Shown: positions 49,263-62,080 of the stretch, in pieces
Position numbering within the stretch: the stretch's first letter is position 1
Layout of the letters: every line of letters starts with the position of its first letter
NCBI RefSeq assembly: GCF_958295425.1
Contig: NC_081135.1
Coordinates: 25,578,113-25,642,112, forward strand
Origin: Solea solea
Lineage: Eukaryota > Chordata > Actinopteri > Pleuronectiformes > Soleidae
DNA: 64,000 bases
Reading direction: 5' to 3'
Translations under genes and position numbers: made by a program
The notes under the pieces: model-generated
What the model was told of the DNA's origin: nothing
Seen by the model: only the letters and a program-made list of their open reading frames with translations
The model's database searches: none

Positions 49263-52200
49263 CAACATTTGATGCATTCTTAACAATAACTGTGATTTTA
49301 ATTCAGCCCAAAAAAAAGAAAAAAAAAAAGACATCAAGTTGCAGTCTCAAACCGAGGGTGTGAAGATTAAAGGTTAAAGCTGGTGTAATTAGTGAGAGGA
49401 AAAACACAAAGAGCACAGTGATGTGTGTGTCTGTGTGCATGTGGTCATGTTTTACTTTGTTGACACCCATACACCTACATGAAAACACACTATCAGGAAG
49501 TCCAGATGATTGGTTGGCCTGTTATCATAGAGGTGCCTTCCGCGCTGATATTTCAAAGCGATACCTTGTTCTGGTCGGAGAACAAAAAAGCTCCAGGCCA
49601 GCAAAATGATGGAGGAGGAGGGAGAAGAAGAAATCAAATCAGACATATTAAGTGGATTACGAGTTATCTGCAGCACAGTGTGTAATTGGTTTGGTGTTAT
49701 CGTTGTAATGTCTGATAGGTGCTAATTGAAAAGCCAGTTTATTAGTGGGTAGACGGTCTCCGGAGGGGTGGGTTGTGGTTTAAAGGTCTTGTTTCGAAAT
49801 AGCCTCCCCAATGATTACAGATAATGGACTGCTTCTTCTGAAGCTTTAACTTCCCTCAGATATAACTCTTGTCAGTTCTCAACTGCGTCCATTTGTCTGC
49901 AGGTCTTGTGAGAGTAACACTCAATGTAGTGTTAATAACATGTTTTATTCCGGCGTAACATACTCTTCTGCATTTACATTGCTCTGTGGGATTCTTACAT
50001 TAGTGTAGCTCTTATGTATTTGACAGCGGCAGGCTGTTTGAAGCCAGTGTGAGCCATGGAAAAAAAAAACACTGTGGTTCCATCAATTCCTATCAGTTGT
50101 TCTGTCCGTTGTTTAATACGTGATGCAACTATAAAAAAGACCAGTGAGAGCAGAGACTCCTGACGCTAACGAGTCCTTCGGTTTGTGGCATACAGGTAAT
50201 GCGTGGCAGCTGTGGATGCATGACTGTCAGATCTATTTGGACTGGTGTAAAAGAATAACATATGAATTATGCCTCTGTTGTAACCCTTAGATCACAGAGC
50301 ATTTAGGCTGCTTTTTTCCATTACTATGTTAAAAAGTATTTATAGAGGCTATAAGAATGTGCAATATAGAGCACAACCTATAGGCAATCTGATGACATGA
50401 CTTTTGTTTCCATTTTCACCAACTATATAAACACACCTGAGCCAAAATGTTTAAAAATCAGATAGAATTTGTGAAATTTGGAAATACGTCCCATTTCAAA
50501 GTTTTGTGACTTTCACACAATTATCACTGCTCCCACATTTTAAACACATAAGACATAAGAAGCCTGAAGATGTGACCTATAAAACACACACCCCTAGAGA
50601 TGTCCATATAAAAGTTGTGTATTAGTCCCACTGCAGTTTTCCAAGGGTGCACCTGTGGCACAGATCCGTGCCACGTGAGCACTAAGGGTTAAACACAGAG
50701 CTCATAATCCTAGTATCTGAAAGAACACTGTAACTATGCTAAGTCACGAAACAAGTAGAGGAGCATCTGAAGAGGTTGTGAGAGGTTCTGCCCCTCAGCG
50801 TGAGATTGTGATAAAGGAGCGCACACAAGCACTGTAACCTCAGTGGTTTTGATGGCACGAAACATGATTCTGTGATCTTTGGCATCCAAAGGCAGAGAGA
50901 GATGAGATGCTCAACCACCAGTGTTTCAGTTCTCATATGTGTGCATGTCTGTGGGCTGCTCATGCTGTAACAGTGAGGGAGTGGAGTACAGTAGCTCTCC
51001 TGACACGACATCCACTGCTGACAAAATACTCCAAAAACAGAAACGCTTGGGAGGCAGTGTCCACTTCTGCTACGGGGCTATTGAAGGCTGAACTTTTAAT
51101 GTGATGCTGCAGCAGTGCTGCTTTAGTGTTTTTTCTTTTTTTTTTGAGTGTTGATGGGTGCAGATGGGGTGTCTGCAGTCTGGCTGTGAGGAAAAGTGCT
51201 ATGCCAGGCTTGTGCATCCGTTGCTGATGCATGCGGATAGCTGGCATGCATAATTCAAAGAGCGAATGCAGTCAAGATGATGTGCCTGACTCAGAGTGGA
51301 GGACGGACTTCCACCACAAGAACCCGCGTCCTACAGTTCTGCTCAGACGCCCTAATCAGCAAAATGAGCTGTCATTGCAGGCCTTAGTGATACCACCTTT
51401 TTTCAATCACTTAATTCCATTGATAGGGGAAACAACTACTAGTAAATTATCGTTGATGCATTTAGTGAAATAAAGCAACATCAGCGCAGTCTTTTTTTAC
51501 ATTTTCCATAAGTCATATACATAAATAAATAATCAGTTAAAGGCCCAGTGAATAACATCTTGGAGAACCTATCACTATATTTGCCTATATTTTTTTTAAG
51601 CTATATTGAATAAAGTGATTTAAAGCAAGGGGCTGGGATTAGTTGCACCCACATAAATTTGATGCATGAACCAACAAAAAAGGAGGAAATTGGCAGATAG
51701 CGTGAGACAGTGGGGAGAGTTGTGACAGAGTGTTTACATTATTTCTGGCTTGCAAAGCCCACTAGGTTCCTGACAAACGGGTGGAGGAGTGCATTTGCAC
51801 TCTTCAGCCCTGTCTCACAATTTAGATGCTACTAAATATTAAACACCGGACCTTTAACGTGGCTTCACTCCATATTTCAGCCAACACCAACACTAACCCT
51901 TTCACCCCAGAGGGACCTGACCCCCAGTTAGAGAGCCACTGGAATATCAATGCAGTTTCAGGACAGAGACGACTTTTTTCTCTTGTCAGCAGTCGATGTC
52001 AGCGAGTGTCTTTGCACAAAATGAGGAGTAATTGAGGTAGCTTTGTCTGTCAAGTGTGAATCGAAAGTGACTGTCAAGTTTTGCATTCTGCAGGGTTCTT
52101 TTTCTTTTTTTTTTATCTATCAGTAAACAGTATTAGGAGAACACCAAGTCTGTGGGCTGAGCTTATCTTCCTCTGCTGCAGGATTTAAAGGTATCCTCCA

Positions 52201-54357
52201 CTCCACAGCGGTGAATTTAATTACAGCGATATCGTACAGTGGAGGGAAAGGCTTGGTGGAAAAAAAATATGGCTGATTGCACTGATGATCCCTCACGCTT
52301 TATGATTCCTATTTGCATCTACAAGCAGCTGCTGACGTATCCGCCCTCAGTGGATCCCCTTTCTTAGTTGATCACACATACTAGATGTGACCTAACACGT
52401 AAAGAGATCCATTTGTACCAATTTAAAGACAATCAGTGGGGAATGATAATTATTTATAAACTATTTCAAATCTCAGTTTAATTGAGCCTTCAATTTACAA
52501 CAAAACACGTTTTCACCCAGGTGTTTTACAACATGTTATTATGACATTATCGATACGTACAGATATAGTCTTTTGTTTGTGGTTTTGTTTGTTTTTTGTA
52601 GACAGGTGGTTGTAGCCCTTTTAGTATAACACAATTGCTGTATTTCTACTCAAAAACAGTTAAACACCCCTTCTGGATTCACATTTAATTTGTAGAATAA
52701 AGGTTATTCTGTTCCCGCAAAATGTGAGAGAAAACTGACGCCTACTTAAAATTGGCACTATACTGATTGTGATTGCAGTTCTAGTGTGTAATTTTGAATA
52801 GCTTATTGTAAGATATTCTGCCATCAGTTACAATGCTAACCCACCATTCCACCATGTGACCCTTGACATGACATAATTTGAGTGTTTAATAGGTCAAAAC
52901 TACAAAATACCCATGCATTTTACCTGCACAGCTACAATTTCTTGTTTTCCAGCTGCACTTTTTTTCCCCTACACATCACAGCGGAATAGTATGAGAACTA
53001 TTGTCAAGGCTTGTAATCGCACTGCCTCAGGGTTCTCTTTCCTCCTCATAAAAAAAGGCTTATGTTATATAACACAGTAGAATATGTAATAGTCACACCA
53101 TTCAGACAGCACTACTTTTGTGAAGGTTTTATTCTGATGACTATTATATGTCGGATGAAGAGAGATTTCATTTGTTGTTTTGGCCACTTGGGGGCGGAGC
53201 CACAAACTGCATACAAGGCAACATAAGTTAATGTGGTGTACCACATGTATTCTATATCAAAGGAACGAGCTTCACATTGATAGATTAGGCAGACGTAGAG
53301 CAGCATTTGCATTCATCTGGAGTCAGGTTTCTCTCCACCTGATGAATGTTTGGTCTCTGCTGAGTCTTGGGGGAAATATGTGGCTCCTCAGCTGCTGTGT
53401 TTCTGCTCTTTTCATCGGCTTGTCATAACTTTGTGTCTGTGCTGTTTAATGCTGGGCAGGTCGGGGACATCACGGCCGACTGAAATGTGTGATATTTCTC
53501 TGAGATTGCATTCATGAATGCAGGCGAGACCTTTCGTAATACATGCACTTATCTTATCCATAGTTAATTTGGCCCCGTTGATTAAAACAGCTTTAAGATA
53601 ACAGCTGCTATATTGCACAAGTGTGTCTAATTTTATACACAGATTTAAAAATTGGCACATTATGTGAAGCTGCACTTTTTAGTGTTAGTTTTGGACTGAA
53701 TATTCTGTAGCACACAGAAGGACATGAGCAATGTGCTGTGAATCAAAGGACGTTTAACTTTACGTCTCTGCAGTGAGTTGTTTTTAAGATTTAAAATATT
53801 GGTTCCCTTTCACATAAAATGTATATTGTTGTGACACAGAAAAACTGAATCGTGGAAAGGTTCAACAGTTCCATAACAAACGAGCAAAGTACTGTTAAAT
53901 TATCTGCTCAGGAAGATCATGTGATGGTAGATAGTTCTGACAAATAAATCATATGGACTGAGAGAGACAGCACTCCCCTGTAGAATAGAACAGATAATGA
54001 CTGTTCTCAGCAGAAAGCCAGCATCAGACAGAAATGATAATACAGGATGTTGTTTTCTATTCGTCTCTGTTATTGTATATTTGGTCCTCTGCTTGTAATG
54101 TTTAAGACAGTTACACTTGGTGACTCGCTGTCTTGGCTTTATACCTGCGAACATTTTTCTGTAGAATGCTTCAGTTTTGTCCCCAGCACTAAATCCCAGA
54201 ACATGAACCTTTTTGGTCAACATTTGGCAGGAATAATGTGGAGGTTTTGTTGCAGGTAAACACTAACCTGTGTAACCTTGAGATCCTTTCAATGTGTCAA
54301 AATGCAGTTTCTTCCTGATTAAATCTTTGCAAAACAAAATTTTAACATAGATGTTTA

Positions 54358-54482
54358 CTGCCCGGTGATGCACTGGCAACCCGTCCTTTTGTCCTATGTC
54401 AGCTGGGATTGGCACCAATTGGCACCCCCGCGACCCTCATGTGGAGGATAAAGCAGTAGAAGATGAATGAATGAATGAATTG
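54358..54482 (+). mobile_element. tRNA-derived SINE, copy F (3' fragment)
   Basis: It carries gcactggcaacccgtccttt, ctatgtcagctgggattggc and cgaccctcatgtggaggata, and ends in a gaat repeat tail. Confidence 0.7.
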
Positions 54483-54959
54483 ATGTTGACTTCTAACACT
54501 CTTCTTTGTTGGGGCGTTGTTGTTTTGTGATGCATTACAGTAGCACCACCAACTGTCCATGTTGCTCCGCAGTACTACAACATTTTTGTAATTATGTTTA
54601 CTGAAAACACTTAAGGAGGGATCACACCTTTTTACAGAGCATGAAAAGGTAATTTTTAAGGGGAACATTTGCCATGTCTTCACTCCTGAACTGATGCCAC
54701 AAATGTGAAAACACTCTCCCTGTGTGTGACTATACATCGTGCCTCAACAGAATTATACAACATGCTCTTAAAGGGCTGTTCAATGATTGTACTTAATGAT
54801 AGAATGATAGATCTGTTTTGTGTTTACAGTCATATTTTGAAGATTTCTGAATAACTGTTATCAAAGCGGGCTACAATCAAGCCTTTTCGAAAGTCATCCC
54901 TGGCTGATTGCGTGATCATCTGCTAAAGAGCTTGTCCTCCTTGAGGCCACCCTGTTTCC

Positions 54960-54996
54960 TGCCCTCCCTCCCTCCCTCACTCCCTCCCTCCCTCCT
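54960..54996. repeat. (CTCC)n tract
   Basis: An imperfect ccctccctccctccctcac run on the plus strand. Confidence 0.75.
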
Positions 54997-57900
54997 TACA
55001 TCACAGTGCATCCAGCGCTCTGAACTCTTCCGCCCTGCAAGTTCAAGGGGACAATCAGCTGCCATCAATCACCAATGCAGATGAGATGAGCAGGCTCTCT
55101 GGAGCAGCTTAGCCTGTTGAACATCACACAGAGCAAGCAAAATCCCTGAATGCAAATCATCTCCAGTAGATCACTAAATGAAAAGAGCCTTTCTTTCCAT
55201 AGTGCTCAACAGTGGCAGGCTTTTCAAAGCCCCGTGCCCATATGTGCCGTTTAATGATGAAAGTCAGAAAGGAAGCTGTGTCACAGGGCGGCTGCACCCT
55301 GCTCAGCAAGGTTGTTACCATGACATTTAGCAACACAATCTGGCTCATGAGGATGCGACAACATGCTTCCTAAATGGGTTTAGGATGCTGAAGAGGATTT
55401 CACAGTGTTTAAACATTCCCATTTTACTTCCTTCCGGACTGCTGGAAAACATTAGGTAAACAGTTTTTAATGAAGAGGTGGATCTGTTGGGACTCTTTGA
55501 ATTTCTTTGTCTTTAAGTGTTTGACCTTCCAGCTTCTGCTGCGAAGTCGGATTGCAAGGTAAAATGCTTCTCACAGTACTCCGGCCATGACTAAGCAATT
55601 AAAAAGTGCTTCCACCAGGACCTAATATTATTATTACGGCCTTGGAGGAATACTGTCAGATGTTCTTGTGCATTCCTCTTCAGGCCTGGTTAAGGAAGCC
55701 TATTTTAAAGGGAGAGTTCTGGATACGTTGGTGTGTGCGTTGACATTTGAAAGCTAAAAGTCATTCGTATTAGGAGAGTCCTTATTTTGTTGCTTTTCTA
55801 TAGTGGCTTTGTTCTCTTTGGCTCTAGGGTGTCAACTTGTTTTCATGCTGACTTGCACTCAGTGAACCTTGCATGATAGTTACTTTACAGAACACGTTGG
55901 CTGTGTTGTCCAGGGACAAGGCTGCACTTGATTTAATCACTAATATACCAGCGTCGTCGTCACATATTTGAGTTCATTATTCATTTCAGGTTAATTATTA
56001 GTTTCTTGAAGGAATAAATCAGCATTTTTTGAGTCATGAGTCATGAAAGGGCCCACACAAGTGTCTCCCACGCAAGTCGGGGAGTGCAGCAGTTCCCTGA
56101 CCTCACTGTCTCCCACACTCAACAGTCTTCGTTTTTATTCGTCAATCCCCTCAAAATCACTGCAAAGCCACAGAGTAATAATAACGTATACTGTATGTGT
56201 TATGGGTCGTTCGCTTGTGTCACACATGACTTTTCGAGGCAGTCGGTCATGTTGAAAGAATACAGCATTATAATATTAAAAAGATTTAGTGCTATAACTT
56301 CATAATCCAGGCATCAGATCAGGGCTCATGATCAGCACACACAGTAGCCTGCATGAGTTCAGCCACTGACTGTGAGACTGCATCCCTCAAAGTTCCCCCT
56401 CTGCCTTGATATGAATAATTGAATTCACGCTGAGGAAAAAAAAAAAAAGCATCTGACAACACCATAATACCATGACATTATAGAAGCTGTAGAATATTGT
56501 GCATTCGCAGTGCACTTATCCATATCATTGGTGCAGCTCTATATTTATAAGTCACATACTGTATAGTTGAGTAAATGTATCTGCAGCTGCATGGATTTCC
56601 TGGATGTACATTTGATCCAGGGTTGGAACGAGAGCTCAGAGAGCCGTGCTACTCTTGATTATTCCTCACTATATGAAGGATAATGTAAATCCTCGCAGGC
56701 CCCGTGAGAGCGGAGTAATGAGACCATCCAGGGTTTTAATGAGGGTTAACGTACAGGAAGGCGAAATGTACAGAAAGTCTACAAAGAGGATACTGATTAC
56801 TGATTGTGCATTGTGTGTGAGTGTTTCTGTCGTGCATACTGACATTAATCTAACTTGTTACCAGGTTTGCAGGGGGAATCAGACACTGTCCTTCCATCAC
56901 CTTCACACAGTCCCTGGGCTCCTCCAGTCTTGAGGTGAAGTGGTTTGCACTAGTGCTGTGACAACTGTGACATTCAGGGCTGCTGTGAAGCCAATTACTC
57001 TTGGCTTTCATCATTTTTGGTCAATGACTGTTAAACTGACGGTGCCTTGAGCGACTGAATGAGGTGAAGTGTTCCCATGTGGACTGACCTCTAAAACCAC
57101 CCTCTCTATTGTTATTTCTTTAAACCTGTTATATATTTTATATGAGGTTTTTATAATAATGATAATAAAAATGTACCATTTTAGCAATATTTCTAATTAT
57201 AGAGCACCTTTCAAACCTGAGTTACAATAGTTAGCCCATAATAATATAATAATACAATAATGACATCAATAATTAGATGTCATTTCATTCAAATCTCTAG
57301 CAAAGAATAAAATATACATTTTTATAACAAAACTTGAAAGCAAAATATTTTTTTTGTTATTCAGTATAGTCAATGAAAAGCCATTTGAAAAAGATTGAAT
57401 TGTTATATTACCTTATACCTAATATCTTACCATATTACCTTTCATTTATGTTCCCATTTGGACTTATAATATAATTTGGACCTCAACTAATTTTTGGGGA
57501 AAAAATACCTTTTTTTCATTCTATTAAACAAAAATCGATAACAATAATGACAGTAGAATAGTAGAATAAACCTTTGTCACAATCCCTGGCCCTCTCAACA
57601 ACTCAGTCTTTCAAAAAAAAAAACCTTTGTAACCCAATAAAAAACTATTATACAAACAAATTGGCAATGAAACACACCTGTTATGACCTATTGCCCGTCC
57701 CATTACCAGAAATCCACCCAAATGTTTTCCACATTTATGTAGCTCCATTCCTCCCCCATCACTTCCAGCCAATGTGCCCATTAGTCTGTACATTGTGCAT
57801 TTTTGAGTCTCGAAAAACACGTCTTTAACTGATAAATGCTGCTCTGCTCGACCAGCTGGTCGGGAAACCAAAACAACATGATCCATGGTTCACACCTCTT

Positions 57901-58639
57901 CATTAATACAGTACACATTTTAAAGAATTCTCTGTAAGTGACACTACAGCGCGTCAACCGCAGTCAAAGAAGTGTGTTTTATTAGGTTTGTTTGTTATCA
58001 CCTTCTTATTTAAGGCTTCCACTGTATTTCATATATCCACGTATTTCCACTCAAGGCAGCAGTGACACCAGGCTGTGTGTGAGGTGTTAATAAATATGAC
58101 AGCCACTGCAAATGCCAAGGGATTCGGTGTGATTCAAAACAAGCACAATAATGTCACAGCTCACCTCTTTTTTACCTGTGGAAACACTGATGATATTGGA
58201 TTCTAATCAATCTAATCTTGTCACGCACACAATGGATGTTGTGTCTTATATAAACTAGTGATAATATAAGGTGGTGTCTGGTATCTATTTTTTGGAACTA
58301 GCCTCAGACAGTATTATATACTCTGTTTGAACTCGTCTCTTGGAAAAACAATAAAAGTAGCCTTACATATTTAAAACCATATAACAGTGAATGATTAACT
58401 AAAAATGAGATGGAGAGAGATGACATAGCTTGTTATGTTAAAAGCACAAACCTAACTAACTTAGGACAAGGCCTGCTGCAACTCTCTGTAATGAGTGGGC
58501 CTCATTATATGTTTGTTGTACATAACACAACTGGGACAGAGGACCGATATCTCATCTACGCAGCTCTTCCCAAGGTCGACTCTAGGAATCAGCAGTATCT
58601 CTCTCCTCTCGCTCTTTTCTCCCAAACCTTACATATACT

Positions 58640-59490
58640 ATAACTCTGGGATTCACCGGCAGAATGACAGAGGATGCCCAACTGTTAACATCTCCTTATG
58701 TCCACTGACTCCATCCTTGGTCATCTCACTTGATAATCAAATCTCCGCAACACTATCTACAGCTTTGACTGGAGCTGTGACATTAACCAGCTTTCACATT
58801 TTGTCAATAATAAGTCTTTACACTGTTTGCTCAATAAACTGGACAACCCCCTGGGAGCTTGTTCCACAGGAGAGCAGCTGAAAGCTCTGCCTCCCATTCT
58901 GTTCTTACAGACTCTGGGAACCACAAGTAAGCCTGTATTTTGGGACCAAAGTGAGCTGTGAGGATGATAAGATAAAACTAGTTCTTTCAGATCATTAAGG
59001 AGGAGGATTTTAAATTGGATTCTAAACTGTACGGGGAGCCAGTGTAGAGAAGCGAACACTGGAGTTATATGTTCTCTCTTTCTAGTTCCTGTCAGAACTC
59101 CTGCTGCAGCTTTTTGAATACACTGAAGGGTTTTAACACACTTGTTGGAACATCCTGATAATAAGGAGTTACAGTAATCTAATCTAGAGCATGAGCACGT
59201 TTTTCAGCGTCCTTTAAGAACAGAATGTTTCTAGTTTTCATCATGTTCCGCAGGTGGAAGAAGGCTGTCATGAAGACATGTCCTGGTCAATAATAACTCC
59301 AAGGTGGAACTGAAAGCCCTGGTAATGTCATCTAAAGTGACAATGTGGTTGGAAAGTTATAATGACCTCAGTTCTGAGTTTAAAAGTAGAAAGTTACAGG
59401 TCATCCAGGACTTAATGTCTCTGAGACATTTTCTGATTTATTTCATCCGGCCTCTTAGATAAATAAAGCTATGTGTCATCTGCATAACAA
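58640..59490 (-). pseudogene. Relic of an L2-type LINE (RT C-terminus and 3' region)
   Basis: The minus-strand frame from about 59059 encodes a stretch starting ASLHWLPVQFRIQFKILLL and containing GLLVVPRVCKNRMGGRAF. This is the typical C-terminal tail of fish L2-like LINE reverse transcriptase. A block of about 14 residues between ILLL and DLKELV appears deleted. Upstream DNA (59.06-59.48 kb) matches the preceding RT region only in broken frames. It is dead and 5' truncated. Confidence 0.7.
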
Positions 59491-59934
59491 TAATAACATC
59501 TATGATTATGAAATTATACTAAATTTGGCTTTTGTTATTACGCTCAACGACAGTTTTTAAAGCCAATTGAAGTAATTCAATCATATTTAGTCATACAAAA
59601 CATGAGCCACTGTAGAAAGACAGGGAGGTATAAGGCCTCTGTAAAGCAAGTTCCTTTCCTCCAGTACATATAAAAGGGGCAAACCAAAATGATAACACAA
59701 TTATGCACATATATAAACAATATTAAATTCCATTTTGCCAATAAACAATTCCAAATGTTACGCACTGGCTTGTGCGAAGAACTGTCAAACTCGCACACCG
59801 CTGGCATGTGATCTTGTGCAACCTCTAACAGCCATTACCGTCGGCACGAAAGAAAACTCACCCCTGAAAATGAGTCTCCCCACCACCTGATCTGATATGT
59901 TGATTATTCTGAGGGAAATAAACACCCTGGCAGC

Positions 59935-59982
59935 TCTCTCTCTCTCTCTAACGCTCTCTCTCTCTCTGTCTCTCTCACTCCC
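59935..59982. repeat. (CT)n microsatellite
   Basis: An imperfect CT run interrupted by aacg and g. Confidence 0.85.
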
Positions 59983-61913
59983 ACACAGCCAAATTAGCTG
60001 TCACAGAGGACATTAAGCTGTCATCGTCTGAGGTTTTGAGGAACATGTTTCCAGCATTCATATGCTCCATGACTTTCCAGGATGGCATTTGGAAAACAGA
60101 TTTTTTTTTAAAGGATAGTGCCTCTCTGCCGAAACAACCGACTGTATACAGGGATAAATATGTATACATTTACAGCCACACTGTCCCTCCCTGAGTCTGT
60201 TACCAGCTGCAGAAACACAGCACTTATCCTCAGTGTCCACCATTGCACAACAACACTAGAGACAATGCTTGAAGTTAATTTGCTCCCTGTGTGCAAGGAT
60301 GAAGTGCACCTCATTGTGCATACTAATGGTGTGCATATGGCTTTCGAAATTATAGAAGAGCTCTATTTTGGAGATGACTATTCACAGATAAAAATTAGTT
60401 TTGAGCCTCTACACACACCTCTCTTTCAATGGTGATGATTATGCTTATCTATTAGTGCACAACAATAAACAAGTCTAATTTCCTCTGGGGTCTCTCTGGT
60501 GAAGGGAAATGATGCATTTCTTGGTGTACAGAGCTGGTAATGGATGTTTATATTTTACTGTGAAGGATTTTCTTCTGAAAGATTTGAATAAATGCTGCTA
60601 TTATGTTCATTAAAAACTGAATCTCAATTAGTGGAACTGGGACAGTTCCTGAAGTCTCAGGGTCCTGCTGCTGCTGCTGCTGTTCAGCCCTGTTGTAACT
60701 TTGAAAAGTAAATGTGTGATTTGTTGTGTAGTTACACCAGCAGGTTGCTGTATTTGGTGAAATGCCTCTGGACGGATTTCCATGGAAACTGGTGAATTCA
60801 CGGTCCCCTCTGAGTGAATCGTAATCACCGCTGTGACCCTTTAAATGTTATTTTGTTTATCAGTTTAGTTGAACAGGGACAGTGTGCATTGACAACCACT
60901 ATGCCAGAGTTAGCCAAGAAGCTATTTACCATTTGGAGTCCTAGGACAGATGTAAATTTCAAAACTACACAACAAATATGCAGACACGTTTTTTTTTTGG
61001 CACAAAAACAGGAAAAGAGTGAAACAACTAAAACAACTTCAACAATTTACAATTCAGTATTCTGAATAGCAGAGTTTGTTTTCTAAACAATCAATCCAGC
61101 AACGTGGAAAATTCTGCAAAACGTAAACTAAAACTGACAGAGCTTGGAAACTGAATTGTGTCACATAAATCAAATTCCCTTCCCGCTTTCACCTTTTTGT
61201 TATTCAATATAAACTGTAATATACACTATCCATGACCTCCTGTGACTCTATTTGTGTGGAGCTCCTGGTCGTTCATCTTGAGAGCAGGTGGGAAAAGGTC
61301 AAATCAGATGTGCTGGCGGCTCAGCCTGTGTCAGGCTGAAGACACTGATCTGATAATATACCCATTAACTTGCCTCATCCCAATGGAAACCGCCGCCAAG
61401 AGCAAGAAGTGTGCTCTGCTGGTGACAGCCTTTGCCTCAGGGTCCGTCATGGGCCAGACGAGGACTGGATGGCAGCTCACACACCTCTGGGGTCCATCTG
61501 TCACAACTTATCTACAAGAAAGGAAGAGGAAGCTAAGGACCTGCTGGTGTCTTAAGATGACTTTGACATGTCTCCTCATCAGCGTAGGTCAAACTAAACA
61601 TGTGACAGAACAGTACTGCGCACAGTGTGTTGTGTCGTTAGAGACATACACCGTGCATAAAGTGTGGACGTAGTCTTCCAGTTCACCTGAGGAAGCCACT
61701 GCAGAAGAAAGAAAAAAATATAATGAATAGCCACCAGGGGGAAACTCCACTGGTTGTAGAAATAAGTCACTTTGAATGGCAGTCTATTGGAAAACAGTTT
61801 CCTGAGAAGTTAATGGTCTCAATTGCTAATTTTGGGTGTACTTTAATAGCACATGATTTCCCATTTCGAGGAGAATAGACAATAAAATGTGCACACATAA
61901 TATTTTGCAAACC

Positions 61914-62080
61914 CTTCTGCATGGAGTTTGCATGTTCTCCCCATGAGTGGATGATTGTTTCTCTCTATGTGGATATATCTATGTTTATCTCTTTGGACCT
62001 GTCCAGGATGTCAGCTGAGATTGGCACAGTGCCCCCTGCGACCCTTGTGTAGAGGATAAAGCGAAGATGGATGGATGGAA
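61914..62080 (+). mobile_element. tRNA-derived SINE, copy G (5' truncated)
   Basis: It carries ctgcatggagtttgcatgtt, gacctgtccaggatgtcagc, cctgcgacccttgtgtagag and a ggat repeat tail. The central part is deleted relative to copy C. Confidence 0.7.

Larger units (their letters stand above)
48300..58630. other. Gene-poor region
   Basis: No exon is supportable. It holds one T-rich miniature element (48.95 kb), one SINE fragment (54.36 kb) and a CTCC-rich tract near 54.97 kb. The rest is AT-rich, mostly unique-looking sequence that could include distal regulatory DNA. Confidence 0.5.

Noticed and set aside
58410..58881. Overlapping plus-strand frames of 77 and 128 codons
   Set aside because: They lie opposite the LINE relic on the minus strand and do not resemble a protein.
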